Assembly: GCF_009796285.1 (NCBI RefSeq) | Contig: NZ_CP047020.1 | Span: 7,130,001-7,194,000, forward strand | Direction of reading: 5' to 3' | Source: Streptomyces broussonetiae | Lineage (GTDB): Bacteria > Actinomycetota > Actinomycetes > Streptomycetales > Streptomycetaceae | Length of the DNA stretch: 64,000 nucleotides | Part shown: positions 8,420-17,035 of the stretch, piece after piece | Numbering within the stretch: the first letter of the stretch is position 1 | How the letters are laid out: each line of letters starts with the position of its first letter | The notes under the pieces: generated by a model | Told to the model about the DNA's origin: nothing | The model's input: the letters and a program-made list of their open reading frames with translations, nothing else | Databases searched by the model: none | Made by a program: the position numbers and the translations under genes

Positions 8420-8536
8420 TTCATAGGCAAGGCACCCGTGGGGGCCACTTTTGTCACGAGTCACGACTACGACGAGGCGACCGACGTCAACCCTGCCAGC
8501 CGGTCCCGGACCAGCCAGATGAAGACTCACATTTCG

Positions 8537-9739
8537 TCAAGCGAGGCGTGGGGTTCTGGGTTCGTAGAAGGTGCCGTCGCGGAGCATCGCGAACAGCACG
8601 TTGATCCGCTGGCGTGCCAGGCGGAGAAGTGCCTGGGTGTGGGTCTTCCCGCGGGCTCGGCAGCGGTCGTAGTAGGTGCGGGAGGCGGGATCGTGCAGGG
8701 CGGCGAATGCGGACAGGAACATCGCGCGTTTGAGCTGCCGGTTGCCGCCTCTGGGCGCGTGTTCGCCGTGGATCGAGGTCCCGGACGACTTCGTCGTCGG
8801 TGCGAGGCCGGCGTAGGAGGCCAGGTGGGCGGCGGTGGGGAAGCTGGTGCCGTCGCCGACGGTGACCAGCAAAGTGGCGGCGGTCCTGACCGCGACCCCC
8901 GGAATCGAGGTCAGGACCGCGGAAAGAGGGTGAGCCTCCAGCAGTTGCCCGATCTGTGTTTCCAGAGCTCGTCGCTGTTCGTGGACGGCCGCTAGCGAGC
9001 GGGCCAGCGACGGGATCACGAGGTCGAGCGTGCCGGTCCCGGGGACGACGACGGTCTGCTCGTCGAGGGCGTCGAAGATCTCGTCGATCAGTCGCTGAGC
9101 CATGCGCGGGGCCTTGGGCCGGATGACTTCAACCAGCCTGCGACGACCGGCCTTTCGCAGGGCGGCCGGAGATCCGTAGCGTTCCAGCAGCCAGGTCACG
9201 GCCGGGTGGTCCAGACGCGGCCCGAGGACGCGTTCCAGGCTGGGGTGGAACTGGGTGAGCAGGCCGCGTATCCGGTTGGAGGTGCGGGTGGCCTCTGCCG
9301 CCAGGTCCTGGTCGAAGCCCGCCAGCACGGTCAGCTCGGCGGTGATCTCGTCGGTCAGTTCCAGCGAGCGCAGGGTGTGCGGCATCGTCCTCGCGGCGTC
9401 AGCGATCACGGCCGCGTCGCGGGCGTCGGTCTTCGCCTCGCCCGGGTAGAGATCGGCGATCCGCCGCATCGAGAGTCCGGGCAGGTAGGCAACCTTGCAG
9501 CCGGCGTCCCGGGCGACCGTCAGAGGCAGGGCTCCGATCGAGGCGGGCTGGTCCACGATCACCAGCACGGTGCCGAACTTCGTGGCCAGCTTGTCGAAGA
9601 CGGCCCGCAATTTCGGCTCGCTGTTGGGCAGCTGCTTGTCGAAGACCTTCTTCCCGGCCGGGGTCAGCCCGTGCCCGTGATGGGCGCTCTTGCCGACGTC
9701 CAGACCGAGAAAGACGCCCACGTCGTCGATGTCGTCCAA
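8537..9739 (-). CDS. IS110-family transposase (DEDD type), element 2
   Basis: A 400-residue transposase of the IS110/IS116/IS902 type common in Streptomyces. The DEDD domain begins GVFLGLDVGKSAHHGHGL; TVLVIVDQPAS and GEAKTDARDAAVIADAA carry further acidic residues. The C-terminal Transposase_20 domain shows LTSIPGVAVRTAATLL and LASYAGLAPTTKSSG. The TTG at 9739 is preferred because GGGAGGA lies just upstream, and it gives the usual protein length. The reading frame is complete, so the element could be active. Confidence 0.9.
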   Translation of the reverse strand: MDDIDDVGVFLGLDVGKSAHHGHGLTPAGKKVFDKQLPNSEPKLRAVFDKLATKFGTVLVIVDQPASIGALPLTVARDAGCKVAYLPGLSMRRIADLYPGEAKTDARDAAVIADAARTMPHTLRSLELTDEITAELTVLAGFDQDLAAEATRTSNRIRGLLTQFHPSLERVLGPRLDHPAVTWLLERYGSPAALRKAGRRRLVEVIRPKAPRMAQRLIDEIFDALDEQTVVVPGTGTLDLVIPSLARSLAAVHEQRRALETQIGQLLEAHPLSAVLTSIPGVAVRTAATLLVTVGDGTSFPTAAHLASYAGLAPTTKSSGTSIHGEHAPRGGNRQLKRAMFLSAFAALHDPASRTYYDRCRARGKTHTQALLRLARQRINVLFAMLRDGTFYEPRTPRLA

Positions 9740-9950
9740 CCCATCCTCCCGAACGGGGTTCGTGCGGTGCTGGCCAGGGCGTTGGCGTCGTATGCGCGCA
9801 TCCACGTTATGCAGACCTGCCGCCCGCAAGCGGCCGGGCATTGCACCAGGCCAGGCGGTAGTCGGACCTCTCATCAGCGTCTCCAACGGCGCCTCCCGGG
9901 CCCGGTGACACCACCCCCCAGGTCATCTCTTCGACAGGGGGGAACAGTCA
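9740..9950 (-). ncRNA. Candidate bridge RNA region of IS110 element 2
   Basis: This is the non-coding end upstream of the second transposase, of the size expected for an IS110 left end. By family analogy it may encode a bridge RNA. Short GC-rich inverted stretches are present (for example around CCCGGGCCCGG at about 9895), but I could not fold it reliably by eye. Confidence 0.3.
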
Positions 9951-10291
9951 TGCCGGGCCCGGAGGCCAGCGGTCCCGTTGCGGAACCGCGAAGAAGATAA
10001 CGGGGGGGCGCAGAGCACCGACCGGTTCGGCTGTTTCGCGCCTCCTATGAGCCCCCGTTGAGGAGTCGGGTGTCGGCCTCGTATCGTGGCGATCATGGGG
10101 GCGTCGCTCGTCGCCCCACGGCCGCCGGCAACCATCGGGCCAGAAAGGGGGGAGCTGCTCTGATCTCGCCCGATCATGGGCTGATCCAGGGACGTCCGAT
10201 GCCGGATCCATGGGTGACACGTGTCGTCCCGTCAGGCCCGCACGCCCGGCTCCCGATGCCGTTCGGTGAGTTATCGTGTGCAGGGTGTTAG

Positions 10292-10317
10292 AAACAAACC
10301 GCATGTCCCGTTCGTTT
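10292..10317 (+). promoter_or_regulatory. ARE-like operator upstream of cprB
   Basis: AAACAAACCG at 10292-10301 and CCGTTCGTTT at 10308-10317 form an inverted repeat (8 of 10 positions match) with a 6-bp spacer. This resembles the autoregulatory elements bound by gamma-butyrolactone receptor proteins. It ends 21 bp before the cprB start, so it could mediate autorepression. Confidence 0.55.
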
Positions 10318-10338
10318 GGCGCGAGGAGAGAACCGACG

Positions 10339-10986
10339 ATGGCGAGGCAGTTACGTGCCGAGCAGACCCGGGCGACGATCATCACGGCAGCCGCCGACCT
10401 GTTCGACCGGCACGGCTACGAGTCCACCAGCCTGAGCGACATCGTCGCACATGCGAAGGTCACCAAGGGGGCGCTGTACTTCCACTTCGCCGCCAAGGAG
10501 GACCTGGCCCAGGCCATCCTGGAACTCAACGACAAGGCCGCGCGGCAACTCGTCGCCGAGGTCGAGAGCCGCGGCCACTCCTCGCTGGAGACCCTGATGC
10601 GCACCACGTTCGGGATCGCCCGGCTCGCCGTGGAGGACCCGGTACCGCGCGCCGCACTGCGCCTCGCCACCGCCGACATCGCCGTACGGCAGCCGCTCAG
10701 GCACCCGTTCGTCGAGTGGCTGGAGTTCGCCACCCGGAAGTTCCAGGGGGCCGTCAGGGAGGCCGATGTGCACAGCGAACTCGACGTCGGCGCCGTGGCG
10801 CACTCCCTCGTCTCCTTCTACGTCGGCACCAGAGTCGCCGGCCGCTCGCTCGAACCGGTATCCCGGCTGCCGCGCCGGGTCGCCGAGATGTGGCACCTGG
10901 TGATCCGGGGCCTGGTCCCGGTGCACCGCCGCCCCCGCTACGTCACCCTCGCCACGCAACTGGAGCGGGAGATCAGAACCGCCTGA
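10339..10986 (+). CDS. cprB: CprB-type gamma-butyrolactone-receptor-like TetR regulator
   Basis: A 215-residue TetR-superfamily repressor of the ArpA/ScbR branch. The N-terminal DNA-binding domain (MARQLRAEQTRATII, then IVAHAKVTKGALYFHFAAKEDLA) and the C-terminal PRYVTLATQLE closely resemble what I remember of S. coelicolor CprB (SCO6071), which lies near the geosmin synthase gene as here. GCGAGGAG precedes the ATG. Such proteins repress antibiotic and differentiation genes until a butyrolactone or other ligand binds, though CprB's ligand is uncertain. The tryptophan in MWHLVIRGLVP matches the conserved ligand-pocket tryptophan region. Its own promoter carries an ARE-like repeat. Confidence 0.85.
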   Translation: MARQLRAEQTRATIITAAADLFDRHGYESTSLSDIVAHAKVTKGALYFHFAAKEDLAQAILELNDKAARQLVAEVESRGHSSLETLMRTTFGIARLAVEDPVPRAALRLATADIAVRQPLRHPFVEWLEFATRKFQGAVREADVHSELDVGAVAHSLVSFYVGTRVAGRSLEPVSRLPRRVAEMWHLVIRGLVPVHRRPRYVTLATQLEREIRTA

Positions 10987-11008
10987 CCCGCGCGATACCG
11001 TGACGGAC

Positions 11009-12202
11009 ATGCCCGACACCCCGTTCGCACCCGTGATCCTCGGCGACGAACCCGGCTCGTTCCCGCACAGCGTGCTGGCCGAACGGCACCCCGCGATCAT
11101 CCGCCAGGTCCAGGGCGCCCTCCCGTACGGCCCCGCCCAGCACCGGGCGCTGGACGAGCTGCTGAAGAACTGCACCGAGGGGACGGTCGAGCCGCTTCCC
11201 GCCGACGCCCCGGACCGGGACCTGTGGCAGGCCTGGGGCCTGACCGCGTATGCCGGGCGGTCCTGGTACGACGTGCCCTGGCTGTGGTCCGAGAGCTGGT
11301 TCTACCGCCGACTGCTCGACGCGGTCGGCTGGTTCGGCCCCGGCGCCTGGCAGGGCATCGACCCCTTCCGCCCGTTCAAGCGCGCCGAACTGGACGCCCC
11401 GCAGACCGACGAGGAACTGGCCGCGCTGGACGAGCTGCGCGACCTGCCGGAGCAGGAGAGGGCGCGCGCCCTGTTGCACGGCTCGCTGTGGGGCAACCGC
11501 GCCGACCTGGGCTTCCGGCTCTCCGCCGAAGGCGCCGAGGCCCGGGACCCGGCCCCGGCGCTGGTCGACGACGACAGCGAGGCCCTGTGGTCGCTGCTGC
11601 CGCCCGCCGGGAGGGGCACCCTGGTCCTGGTCGCGGACAACGCGGGCCGCGAACTCGTCCCGGACCTGCTGCTGATCGCCCACCTCCTCGCCGAGGGCCG
11701 GGCCGCGCGGGCGGTGCTGCACGTCAAACCGCACCCGTACTACGTCTCCGACGCCACGACCGCCGACGTCGTCGACGCGCTGCACCGGCTGCGCGCCGCC
11801 TGCGGCGCCGCCGCCGAGTACGGGCGCGTGCTCTGGTCGGCCCTGGCGGACGGCCGCCTCACCGTGCGCGCCCACCCCTTCTCGTGCGCCCCGCTGCCGT
11901 ACGGAGACATGCCGCAGGACCTGCGCGCCGAGTTCGCCGCGGCCACGCTGACCGTCTTCAAGGGCGACCTCAACTACCGCCGTCTGGTGGGCGACCGGAT
12001 GTGGCCGCCGACCACACCGTTCGCGGAGGTGACCGGCTACTTCCCCGGCCCGGTCGCCGCCCTGCGCACCCTGAAGTCCGACGTCGTCACCGGCCTGTCC
12101 GCGGCGACCGAGGCCGCGCTCGTCGCCGCGGAGGCACAACGCTGGCGCACGAACGGCACGCACGCGCTGATCCAGGTCTCAAGTGACCTTCAGGTGAAGT
12201 GA
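11009..12202 (+). CDS. ARMT1/DUF89-family damage-control phosphatase-like protein
   Basis: A protein of about 397 residues with the DUF89 (ARMT1) pattern: TLVLVADNAGRELVPDLLL near residue 207 contributes the metal-binding Asp and Asn, and TVFKGDLNYRRLVGD near residue 318 gives the conserved FKGDxNYRRL motif. Family members are metal-dependent phosphatases that remove damaged phosphometabolites. The start is either ATG 11009 or GTG 11000; both fit just after the cprB stop at 10986, so it may be co-transcribed with cprB. Its 3' end overlaps the 3' end of the convergent P450 gene by 24 bp. Confidence 0.82.
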   Translation: MPDTPFAPVILGDEPGSFPHSVLAERHPAIIRQVQGALPYGPAQHRALDELLKNCTEGTVEPLPADAPDRDLWQAWGLTAYAGRSWYDVPWLWSESWFYRRLLDAVGWFGPGAWQGIDPFRPFKRAELDAPQTDEELAALDELRDLPEQERARALLHGSLWGNRADLGFRLSAEGAEARDPAPALVDDDSEALWSLLPPAGRGTLVLVADNAGRELVPDLLLIAHLLAEGRAARAVLHVKPHPYYVSDATTADVVDALHRLRAACGAAAEYGRVLWSALADGRLTVRAHPFSCAPLPYGDMPQDLRAEFAAATLTVFKGDLNYRRLVGDRMWPPTTPFAEVTGYFPGPVAALRTLKSDVVTGLSAATEAALVAAEAQRWRTNGTHALIQVSSDLQVK

Positions 12203-13441
12203 CTTGATGCCGTTGATGAAGTTCGACACGAGCCGTGCGGGTGGTGCGGCGAGCCGGAGCACGGGGAGCGCGCGCAGCACCTCGTCGTGGAGCAGCCGTA
12301 GCTGCAGGCGCGCGAAATGGGCGCCCAGGCAGACGTGCGGTCCGTCCCCGAAGGACACATGCGGGTTGGGGGAGCGGGTCAGGTCCAGCCGACCGGGGTC
12401 GGAGAAGGCCCGCTCGTCCCGGTTGGCCGAGGCGTGGAAGACCACGACCTTGTCGCCGGCCCGGATCCGGCGGCCCGCCAGCTCGGTGTCCCGTGCGGCG
12501 GTCCGGCGGAACGACAGCACGGGCGGGTGCCAGCGCAGCAACTCCTCGACGGCAGGGGCGACTTCGAGTTCCCGGGTTTGCAACGCCGCGTAGGAATCCG
12601 GGTGTTCTGCCAGGGTCAGCAGTCCTCCCGGCGCCGCGCTGCGTACCGTGTCGTTTCCCGCGACTGTGAGCAGGAAGAAGAACATCTCCAGCTCCGCCGG
12701 GGCGAGTTCGGCCTCGTGCGCGAGCGTGGTCAGCACGTCGTCCGCCGGGTGGCGCCGTTTGTGCGCCGCGAGCTGCCGGGCGTAGTCGAACATGTCCTTG
12801 AGCATCGCCGGGGAGCGCGGATCGGCCGGCCTGCCCGCCTCGTCCAGTGCCGGGGCACCGGCCTCGTCCGGATCCTGGTATCCGATGACCCGCTGCGTCC
12901 AGTGCAGCAGCAGGCCCCGGTCGCTCTCGGGCACGCCCAGCAGATCCGTCAGGTTCAGCAGGGCGTACTCGTCGGTGACCGCGGCCACCAGATCGACCGT
13001 CCCGTCCCCCTCCCGCGACGTCCTGGACGCGGCGGCGAGCAGCGTGCGGGCCCGCTCCCGGGCGAGAGCCGCGAACCGGTCGATGCGCCCGGGCGTGAAG
13101 GCACGGCTCACCAGGCGCCGCAGCCGGCCGTGCTGCGGTGGATCCTGATTGAGCATCATGGAGCGGATGAACGGCAGATCCGCGGGATCGGGGTCGCGGA
13201 TCTGGGTCGCGCCGACGTACGAGGAGTACGTCGCCGCGTCCTTCAGCACCCGTACGACGTCCGCGTGCCGGGTCACCGCCCAGAAGCCCGGTCCGGCCGG
13301 CCAGCCCAGCACCTCCGGCTCCTCCTGCCAGGCGACCGGGTGATGGTCGCGCAGCACGCGGTAGTCGTCGTGCGGCACCCCGGCGGCGTACCGGCGGGGG
13401 TCGAACACGTCCGGAACCGGCGGCACACCACCGAGGATCAC
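12179..13441 (-). CDS. Cytochrome P450 (CYP124/125/142-like)
   Basis: A 420-residue P450. The I-helix oxygen-binding motif AGNDTVRSA, the ExxR motif EELLRWH and the haem-cysteine loop FGDGPHVCLG (about residue 365) are intact, so it should be catalytically active given a ferredoxin partner, which is not encoded nearby. The C-terminal NFINGIKSLHL and the FRRTAARDTELAG segment recall the CYP124/125/142 group that hydroxylates sterol or lipid side chains; this assignment is from memory. The GTG at 13441 overlaps the stop of the alpha/beta hydrolase gene (GTGA), so the two are translationally coupled. Confidence 0.9.
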   Translation of the reverse strand: MILGGVPPVPDVFDPRRYAAGVPHDDYRVLRDHHPVAWQEEPEVLGWPAGPGFWAVTRHADVVRVLKDAATYSSYVGATQIRDPDPADLPFIRSMMLNQDPPQHGRLRRLVSRAFTPGRIDRFAALARERARTLLAAASRTSREGDGTVDLVAAVTDEYALLNLTDLLGVPESDRGLLLHWTQRVIGYQDPDEAGAPALDEAGRPADPRSPAMLKDMFDYARQLAAHKRRHPADDVLTTLAHEAELAPAELEMFFFLLTVAGNDTVRSAAPGGLLTLAEHPDSYAALQTRELEVAPAVEELLRWHPPVLSFRRTAARDTELAGRRIRAGDKVVVFHASANRDERAFSDPGRLDLTRSPNPHVSFGDGPHVCLGAHFARLQLRLLHDEVLRALPVLRLAAPPARLVSNFINGIKSLHLKVT

Positions 13442-14238
13442 GCCAACTCCTCGACTTCCGGCGCGGCGTCGACATCGGCGCGGAGAAAGCTCTCGACCGT
13501 GCGGATCAGTTCCAGCGGGGTCTCGTCCATGGCGTAATGCCCGGCGCCCGACAGCGCGACGAGTTCGCCGCGCGGGAACCAGGACATCCAGGTCTGCCGC
13601 ATGACCGCGGGCGACAGCGCCGGGTCGAGTTCGCCCGCCACCGCGAGTGCGGGCACCGCGCAGCCCTCGACGTCGGCGTGGAAGTCCTCGCCCGCCCACG
13701 AGTCCAGCCAGGCCCTGAACGCCCTCGCGTCGCTGCGCTGCAGCGAGCGCGCGACCATCCGGTCCAGCCAGGCGGCCGGGCGCCGGCCCCCGGTGGTGAC
13801 GTCGATGATCACCCGCCGGTTCGCCGGTCTGTCCGCCGCGTCCGTGAACAGCGCGGCCTGCTCGCCGGCCAGCGGCAGCCCCGAGGCCGGCACCGGGGAG
13901 ACACCGACGATCCGGCGCAGCCGGTGCGGGGCGAGTGCCGCCAGCCGCTGGGCCACCGCACCGCCCATGGAGTGCCCGACCACCGAGAACCGGGCCCAGC
14001 CGAGCCGGTCGGCCAGCTCCAGCAGGTCCCCGGCCGCCGCGGCCGTCGTGTACGGTCCCGCCGCGTCCCGTGCCTCGCCGTACCCGCGCAGATCCACCAG
14101 CGCGTAGGCGAAGGCGCTCCGGTCGAGATCCGGCAGGACGGCCGCGTAGGCGGAGCGGTCGGCGAACCAGCCGTGCACGGCGAACACCTTGTGGGCGCCG
14201 TCGCCGTGCACCTCATGGGGCAGTACGAAGGAGGTCAT
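13438..14238 (-). CDS. Alpha/beta hydrolase
   Basis: A 266-residue alpha/beta-fold hydrolase. The oxyanion region is VFAVHGWFAD, the nucleophile elbow GHSMGG is near residue 88, the acid is in GELDPALS and the catalytic histidine in GAGHYAMDE, so the triad is complete. It is the first gene of a two-gene minus-strand unit; its TGA overlaps the P450 GTG. A hydrolase that cleaves an ester or thioester before or after P450 oxidation is one reading, but the substrate is unknown. It is divergent from geosmin synthase across 455 bp. Confidence 0.88.
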   Translation of the reverse strand: MTSFVLPHEVHGDGAHKVFAVHGWFADRSAYAAVLPDLDRSAFAYALVDLRGYGEARDAAGPYTTAAAAGDLLELADRLGWARFSVVGHSMGGAVAQRLAALAPHRLRRIVGVSPVPASGLPLAGEQAALFTDAADRPANRRVIIDVTTGGRRPAAWLDRMVARSLQRSDARAFRAWLDSWAGEDFHADVEGCAVPALAVAGELDPALSPAVMRQTWMSWFPRGELVALSGAGHYAMDETPLELIRTVESFLRADVDAAPEVEELA

Positions 14239-14693
14239 GCGCCTACCGTGACCCGCGCACGGGAACGCGGCAAGGGTGCGGGCGCTGGCATACGGGTGGG
14301 GCCGCCGGTGGTGCCGTGGCCGTACGGCGGGCCCGTACCGAGCAGAGGCGGCCGTCCGCGCATCGCGGTCGCCTCCACCGGCCGGGCACTGCCAAGTTTC
14401 TGGCGTCGGCGCCTCGGTCACCGGCCAGGGCCACCTTGGCGACGAACAGCCCACGGTCGTACGGCGGTTGTGGCGGTCAGCGGGGAGACACCGGGGCCCG
14501 GCGCACCGGCGCGTGCCCCGGCGGCCCGCCGGACCGGGCCTCGGGGGGAGCTGCGCCGTGTACGCCCGCAAGAGCGGCCGTGGGCACTCACACGAGGCTT
14601 GGGAGGGTCATGGTTTCGGGGGCCGTTCACGCGATGGTGTGATCATGTGCCCCACCGCGGATGTGCGTTGGCGGCCCCGGGTAGGGCCGGGCC
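14239..14693. other. 455-bp divergent intergenic region before geosmin synthase
   Basis: It separates the hydrolase/P450 unit from geoA and must hold both promoters. TAGGGC at 14682-14687, seven bases before the geoA ATG, is the best -10 candidate and would give a leaderless mRNA. The middle is very GC-rich with no convincing gene. Confidence 0.4.
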
Positions 14694-16877
14694 ATGACGC
14701 AGCCGTTCGAACTCCCGCACTTCTACATGCCGTATCCCGCGCGGCTCAATCCGCACCTCGACGAGGCGCGGGCCCACTCGACCGCGTGGGCCCGCGAGAT
14801 GGGCATGCTGGAAGGCTCCGGGGTCTGGGAACAGGCCGACCTGGAGGCGCACGACTACGGGCTCCTGTGCTCCTACACCCACCCCGACTGCGACGGCCCG
14901 GCCCTGTCGCTGATCACCGACTGGTACGTGTGGGTCTTCTTCTTCGACGACCACTTCCTGGACATGTACAAGCGCACCCCGGACCGCGCGGCCGGCAAGG
15001 CCCACCTGGACCGCCTGCCGCTGTTCATGCCGCTCGACCTCGCCACCGAGGTGCCAGAGCCACAGAACCCGGTCGAGGCGGGGCTGAAGGACCTCTGGGC
15101 GCGCACGGTGCCGTCGATGTCCGTGGACTGGCGCCGCCGGTTCGCCGTCGCCACCGAGCATCTGCTCAACGAGTCGATGTGGGAGCTGTCGAACATCAAC
15201 GAGGGGCGGATCGCCAACCCCGTCGAGTACATCGAGATGCGCCGCAAGGTGGGCGGCGCCCCCTGGTCGGCCGGGCTCGTGGAGTACGCGACCGCCGAGG
15301 TGCCCGCCGCCGTCGCCGGCACCCGGCCGCTGCGCGTCCTCATGGAGACGTTCTCCGACGCCGTCCACCTGCGCAACGACCTGTTCTCCTACCAGCGCGA
15401 GGTCGAGGACGAGGGCGAGAACAGCAACGGCGTGCTCGTCCTGGAGAAGTTCTTCGGCTGCACCACCCAGGAGGCCGCCGACACCGTCAACGACATCCTC
15501 ACCTCACGCCTGCACCAGTTCGAGCACACCGCTCTCACCGAGGTCCCCGCCGTAGCTCTGGAGAAGGGACTCACTCCGGACCAGGCCGCCGCGGTCGCCC
15601 TCTACACCAAGGGACTTCAGGACTGGCAGTCCGGCGGCCACGAATGGCATCTGCGCTCCAGCCGCTACATGAACGAGGGCGCGCGCAGCAGTTCGCCCTG
15701 GCAGCTGCCGAGCGGTCCCGGCACCTCGGCGGCGGACGTCGGCGCCCTGCTGGCCTGCGCCGCTCAGCAGCGCCTGCGCGCCTATACGCACGTGCCGTAC
15801 CAGAAGGTGGGCCCGTCCGTGCTGCCCGAGTTCCACATGCCGTACGAACTGAGCCTGAGCCCCCACCTGGACGGCGCCCGCAGCAGTCTCCTCGCCTGGT
15901 CGCACCGCATGGGCATCCTCGAGGAGGGCGTCTGGGACGAGGACAAGCTCGCCGCCTTCGACCTGGCCCTGTGCGCGGCGGGCCTCGACCCGGACGCGAG
16001 CCCCGAGGCCCTCGACCTCGGCGCCCAGTGGCTCGCCTGGGGCACGTACGCCGACGACTGCTACCCGCTCCTGTACGGCCACCGGCGCGACCTGGGCGCC
16101 GCTCGGCTGAGCACGGCCCGGCTGTCGCAGTGCATGCCCCTCGAGGGAGCGGCCGCCGTCGTCCCCGGCAACGCCATGGAGCGCGGGCTGAGCGACCTGT
16201 GGACGCGTACCGCTGCCGGCCTGGACGCCGAGCAGCGGCGGAACCTCAGGGCCTCCGTGGACGTGATGACCGCGAGCTGGATGTGGGAGCTGTCCAACCA
16301 GTTCCAGAACCGCATCCCCGACCCGGTCGACTACCTGGAGATGCGGCGCGACACCTTCGGCTCCGACCTCACCCTGAACCTGTGCCGCAGGGGGCAGGGC
16401 CCCGCGATCCCGCCCGAGGTGTACCGCAGTGGCCCGGTCAGGTCCCTGGAGAACGCGGCGATGGACTACGCGTGCCTGCTCAACGACATCTTCTCGTACC
16501 AGAAGGAGATCGAGTACGAGGGCGAGATCCACAACGCGATCCTGGTCGTGCAGAACTTCTTCGGCGTGGACCGACCGACCGCCCTCGGCGTCGTACACGA
16601 CCTGACCACCCAGCGGATGCAGCAGTTCGAGCACGTCATCGCGCACGAGCTGCCGGTGCTGTGCGACGACTTCGAGCTGTCCGCCGACGCCCGAGCCGCC
16701 GTGGACGCCTACGTTCTCGACCTGCAGAACTGGCTGGCCGGAATCCTGCACTGGCACCGGTCCGTCGACCGCTACAGGGCCGACTGGCTGGCCCGCCGCG
16801 CCCACGGCTTCCTGCCCGGCCGCACGCCCGCCGCGCCGACTCTGCCGGCGGCCGTGCGCACCCTGTCGCCGGCCTGA
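14694..16877 (+). CDS. geoA: Geosmin synthase (bifunctional germacradienol/geosmin synthase)
   Basis: A 727-residue protein of two class I terpene-cyclase domains. The N-terminal domain, which turns farnesyl diphosphate into germacradienol and germacrene D, has the metal-binding DDHFLD (residues 85-90) and the NSE triad in NDLFSYQREVED (N228, S232, E236). The C-terminal domain, which converts germacradienol to geosmin with loss of acetone, has DDCYPL near residue 454 and NDIFSYQKEIEYEGE near residue 597. The characterised S. coelicolor enzyme reads DDHFLE; the last acid here is Asp, a conservative change. Geosmin is the earthy spore-associated odorant. No strong ribosome-binding site precedes the ATG. 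Confidence 0.97.
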   Translation: MTQPFELPHFYMPYPARLNPHLDEARAHSTAWAREMGMLEGSGVWEQADLEAHDYGLLCSYTHPDCDGPALSLITDWYVWVFFFDDHFLDMYKRTPDRAAGKAHLDRLPLFMPLDLATEVPEPQNPVEAGLKDLWARTVPSMSVDWRRRFAVATEHLLNESMWELSNINEGRIANPVEYIEMRRKVGGAPWSAGLVEYATAEVPAAVAGTRPLRVLMETFSDAVHLRNDLFSYQREVEDEGENSNGVLVLEKFFGCTTQEAADTVNDILTSRLHQFEHTALTEVPAVALEKGLTPDQAAAVALYTKGLQDWQSGGHEWHLRSSRYMNEGARSSSPWQLPSGPGTSAADVGALLACAAQQRLRAYTHVPYQKVGPSVLPEFHMPYELSLSPHLDGARSSLLAWSHRMGILEEGVWDEDKLAAFDLALCAAGLDPDASPEALDLGAQWLAWGTYADDCYPLLYGHRRDLGAARLSTARLSQCMPLEGAAAVVPGNAMERGLSDLWTRTAAGLDAEQRRNLRASVDVMTASWMWELSNQFQNRIPDPVDYLEMRRDTFGSDLTLNLCRRGQGPAIPPEVYRSGPVRSLENAAMDYACLLNDIFSYQKEIEYEGEIHNAILVVQNFFGVDRPTALGVVHDLTTQRMQQFEHVIAHELPVLCDDFELSADARAAVDAYVLDLQNWLAGILHWHRSVDRYRADWLARRAHGFLPGRTPAAPTLPAAVRTLSPA

Positions 16878-16886
16878 CCGGCGCGC

Positions 16887-16920
16887 CCGCCGACGGCCGT
16901 GCCGGACCGGCCGTCGGCGG
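16887..16920 (+). terminator. Terminator hairpin after geosmin synthase
   Basis: Thirteen-bp perfect arms (CCGCCGACGGCCG and CGGCCGTCGGCGG) with an 8-nt loop start 10 bases after the geoA stop. It should isolate geoA from the oxidase gene. Confidence 0.65.
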
Positions 16921-17035
16921 ACCCGGAATCGTTGCCGTACGGAATCAGGGTATTCAGGGAACTTTTGCGTGCCTTGCGGTGTCTTGAGAGGTAAGGGGAA
17001 CAGCACGAGTCAAGGACACACGGGGGTGTTCGAAC

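Larger units (their letters stand above)
7140..8437 (-). mobile_element. IS110-family insertion sequence, element 1
   Basis: The element contains one transposase gene (minus strand), a very short downstream end (about 20 bp) and an upstream non-coding end of about 200 bp. Its limits are proposed from imperfect inverted repeats: GGGTGCCTCTATGAA at 7140-7154 and, inverted, TTCATAGGCAAGGCACCC at 8420-8437 (they differ by a few bases inside). IS110 elements normally lack true terminal inverted repeats, so these are best read as sub-terminal repeats and the exact ends could differ by some bases. Confidence 0.6.
8438..9960 (-). mobile_element. IS110-family insertion sequence, element 2 (ends approximate)
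   Basis: A second IS110-type element lies directly beside the first in the same orientation. It contains the transposase at 8537-9739 and an upstream non-coding end. I could not find convincing repeats marking its ends; the right limit is placed near the change in sequence character after 9950 and the left limit is simply the end of element 1. Confidence 0.45.

Noticed and set aside
7140..9960. A composite transposon carrying cargo between the two IS110 elements
   Set aside because: Only about 100 bp lie between the elements and no cargo gene is present; the two transposases are also clearly different.
10339..16877. A terpenoid biosynthetic gene cluster made of geoA, P450, hydrolase and cprB
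   Set aside because: Position is the only evidence; geosmin needs no P450, and the P450 resembles sterol/lipid hydroxylases. Kept only as a hypothesis.
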